Source: Trichinella spiralis
Taxonomy: Eukaryota; Nematoda; Enoplea; Trichinellida; Trichinellidae
NCBI GenBank assembly: GCA_000181795.3
Contig: CM012953.1
Span: forward strand, 14,366,183-14,430,182
Length of the DNA stretch: 64,000 bases
Direction of reading: 5' to 3'
A program made the translations under genes and the position numbers. The notes under the pieces were generated by a model, which was not told the origin of the DNA, did no database searches, and saw only the letters and a program-made list of their open reading frames with translations. This document shows, piece by piece, positions 60,969 through 64,000 of this stretch (position 1 is its first letter; each line of letters opens with the position of its first letter).

Positions 60969-62259
60969 TTACTTGGTATTAGTTTGAATTGTCTGAAGAT
61001 TCACCGAATCTTTTCCCGCTTCTATTCCAGTGGTCGATTTGTCATCTGTCACACCAAAATGCCAAATTTCCTCTTTGCCCATCTGCATTACATGGATTAC
61101 CTAAAATGTAATCGAATTGCAGAGTGTTCAGATGCAAATTAAAAGAGAAAAGCAATGTAAAATATTCAAAATTGAATACCAACAGAGAAGCTGTAAAAAA
61201 GCCAAGAGCTAATCCGCATAAGACATCACTCCAGTGATGCTTGTAATTGGAAATACGAGACAAGCCAATAGCAATGGCCAGGCAAATGAAAATGAATTGA
61301 ATAAACGGCTTTATCAGTCTGTTGTAAATGCCCCATTGAACACGTATTTGCAAATACATCTTTAAAATGCAAACCTGCATGTTATCAAAAAAAGTGGAAT
61401 GGTAGAAATCATAAATTACCACTATATAAAGCATTCCGTATGCTACCAGAGACGAATGGCCAGAAGGGAATGACAGTCGTGCATCTTTGGATAACCAGTC
61501 GTCATAATTTGTACAACTGAAATTCTCGATATAAGTATGGCCGTCGCAAGACTTTAAATCAATATCTGGTTGGCAAATTGCCAAAAAATGTGGACGAAGG
61601 CGTCCAATGCTATATTTTCCAATGTCGGTTATAGTCTGTGTAGCGGCAGCACCCAACAGAAAAAAGCCTGTGTAAAAAAACAAGAAAACAAGCATGCAAA
61701 AATCTTCATAATATGAACTCAAACTGGCACCTTAACTTTACAAAAACAAATTCTTTTTAAAATAATTTTCAGAATGTAATCATAAATACCACAGTAATAA
61801 TAAAGTCGTGAAAAAATTGGATGAAGCTTATAACCAAATAAAACTTCCACTTTTTCTGCAGGTCTTGAAAGCGTCGCCGGTTCAAATTTTATCACTCGGT
61901 ACAATTCAACTAAGCATATCTAAAAATTCAATTTTTAATCAACCATTTTTTTCGTAAAAATTAACAACTGAAAAAATTTTCCTCTATTTACGGTTAAAAT
62001 TGGAACGGGAAAGATGATCAAATTCAACACCGTCATACTAACTGTTGATTCTTTAAATGGATATCGAATTGATTCATCATCGCAATAAAATCCACGTCTG
62101 TACGGCCAAACGAATTTATTGAAAATTAAAATTGGTAAAGAGACTAAATAAAAAAAGAAAATATATTAATAAACAGTTAAAAAAACAGATTAAGCTAAAT
62201 TTACCCAAACCAAACAATAATATGTGAATTGAAATTTGAACCGGTGAATAAGTTATCAT
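60969..62259 (-). CDS. Phospholipid phosphatase (PAP2/LPP family)
   Basis: Minus-strand exons: 62259-62205, about 62144-61994, about 61920-61790, 61674-61420, 61374-about 61180, and about 61100-60969. LPPs are six-pass ecto-phosphatases for lysophosphatidate, S1P and related lipids. The three catalytic motifs are intact: C1 KYSIGRLRP, C2 PSGHS and C3 SRISNYKHHWSD. Upstream are GFYCDDESIRYPFKESTVS (family lumenal loop) and AAATQTITDIGK. The frame runs open through intron 61419-61375 (45 nt, frame-neutral, GTAATT...GCAG); removing it restores the family spacing YIVVCILKMYLQIRV. The last intron gives a C-terminus starting VIHVMQMGKEEIWHFG. A TTTTTTAG acceptor lies 10 nt before the ATG. Confidence 0.92.
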
Positions 62260-64000
62260 TTTACTAGTCCTAAAAAAGTTCATCAAATGGCATAATGACA
62301 AAATATCGCATTTCAATAATAAAATACTGTAACAATTATGCTACAGATAAATTTTTACAATAATATAAATGAACGTACATTTTTACAAGCAATTATTAAT
62401 CATCAATCAATAACGTGAATGGAATGAAAATTTCACATAACAAAATTTGTCATTGAAACAAAAAATTTCTTTTCTTAAAAGCATACTTTATGCATTTGAT
62501 TTGTAGTTTTTCTCAAAGATTTCAAAATTTTAAATTAAAAACACTGTTTTCAAGGAAACAAAAGGAATGATCAAAATATTAATAAACAAAAATTGACAAA
62601 TGTACGGCAAAATTTGTCAAAATAACATAAAATTCATCATTCAAATTAAACGCATATAATTTCAAAAAAAATCAATATAACTTGCATGTTGACTGATATT
62701 CACATACAACCATAAATTTGTAAATGTGATGTACTGAACGTCTTAATGTACGCTTCAACCATATAACTGTGAAGAATATAATAAATAAATGGCAGCTAAG
62801 AATATTACTGTTCACTAAACTGTCTTGAAAACGCACTAGCTACTCGTCAATGGTTGATTATGAATAGAAAAAATTGTCAGCTAACGATCAGTAAATTAAA
62901 GAAGCTTTGAATGCAAAGCTGAAATAACAAATACTTTTCTTCAAATAATACAAATGTTCAAGGCATCTCAGGAAGGAATAAATAATATTCTACAGAAAAT
63001 CCCACTCACCTATTATGAATGATTCATGTTACTTGACAATTGAATAATTTTCAACTGAAAATTGCGGTCAGTGATCTCTTTACTTTTTTAGACTTAAGTA
63101 ACAATGAAAATTGCCAATTTTACTGTAACCAATACTACACAATTAATGCTTCACTGCAACTTGCCTGGTATCCTCTTTTCAAATATTTACCAACAAACCA
63201 GTTTAACAATTATTGTTCTATTTGCAAATTATGCATCTAATGCAGTCAACATTTTAAGATGTTAAATATTTCAAAAGAAAGCCTAGTATTATCATTAAAA
63301 TCTTAACATCAACTTCAAATTAATGCTTCATATTTTACTGGATATAAGATTTATTTCAAAAATAATTCAGCTGTCGCGTTTTATGCATTCTCACAATCAC
63401 TTTGCCCAATTCAACCGTGAAGTTTAAATTGAAAAATCGAAAACTGAAATATGGATATCTATAAATGAAAACTGTCAATTTTAAGAATGTCACTACGTGA
63501 AAACAACTTTTACATAACATGTTGCTATGCAACAAGCAACATGCTGATTAATTTAAGTTAATATTTACAATGTCAGTGCAAACACCTTTGTGACATAGTA
63601 ACCACAATAATTTAAACAAAACTGTGCATTACGTCACATGTACACTACCGTGGGAATCTTACCTTTTAAAAATGTATGTAATTTATTAAAACCCCAAAAT
63701 ATGAACAAACGTAAACATTTCACAGTAGAAAGGTTTGATTTTGAAGTTCTTTTTGTTTTATGTTATTTTTCAAAATAAGTTGTTTTAATTTTAATATTTA
63801 AAAAAGCTGTAATATTTTAATTGTAATATTAATTTTATACCAAAAATGTTGAATGTTACAGAAAAAATTGCTTAAAAACAAGTAAACAGATACTGTGTTA
63901 TGAAACATTTTGCCAGATCCAAGTATTTAAAGAATATTTTTCCCCAAATATTCTTTACAGAAAAACTTAACTTCGATAAAAGACTTTAAAAAATGTTTAC
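62260..64000. other. Window end, no gene recognised
   Basis: 1.7 kb of AT-rich DNA. Open frames such as 63040-63240 have no domain and background composition. It may be the upstream region of the phosphatase gene. Confidence 0.5.

Overview
The window is AT-rich eukaryotic (metazoan) DNA with compact multi-exon genes. Most introns are 40-150 bp, long AT-rich gaps separate the genes, and decayed transposons are scattered through the gaps. Gene content points to a nematode: a DNase II-like secreted protein, small Cys-rich secreted families, and splice acceptors just upstream of many start codons, as expected for spliced-leader trans-splicing. One clear U12-type AT-AC intron argues against Caenorhabditis-like species, which lost the minor spliceosome. 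It favours the Dorylaimia/Enoplea side, for example a Trichinella-like worm. The species call is inference.

Layout. 131-9975 (+): an ABCA transporter, 5' end missing. 11014-11873 (-): BolA2-like protein. 12444-14443 (-): eIF4H. 15268-15636 (+): TFIIA gamma. 16781-17535 (+): YIPF5/Yip1. 18128-20760: two divergent paralogues of an unrecognised, possibly SEA-like, family. 20938-24292 (-) and 29241-30524 (+): three two-module Cys-rich secreted proteins, with one possible small secreted gene among them. 27090-28049 and 32280-33460: piggyBac remnants. 34450-37709 (+): S/T-P-rich gene, possibly Treslin/Sld3-like. 39790-40200 and 44096-44320 (-): Ty3/gypsy fragments. 41204-42528 (-): DNase II-like protein without catalytic histidines. 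45141-46880 (+): NOP16 with a TIR transposon in an intron. 46883-48919 (-): SUN-domain protein, convergent with NOP16. 50474-55391 (-): tincar-like membrane protein. 56950-57330 (+): BEL/Pao tail. 58617-59331 and 59520-60149 (+): DGCR6 and HSBP1, closely spaced. 60969-62259 (-): PAP2 lipid phosphatase.

Most named genes are conserved housekeeping functions (transcription, translation, ribosome biogenesis, Golgi traffic, nuclear envelope, lipid handling). The lineage-specific part is 18-31 kb plus the DNase II-like gene: small secreted proteins built of signal peptide plus Cys-rich or eroded enzyme domains. All exon structures were deduced by eye from GT-AG sites, reading phase and family similarity; no transcript data were available.
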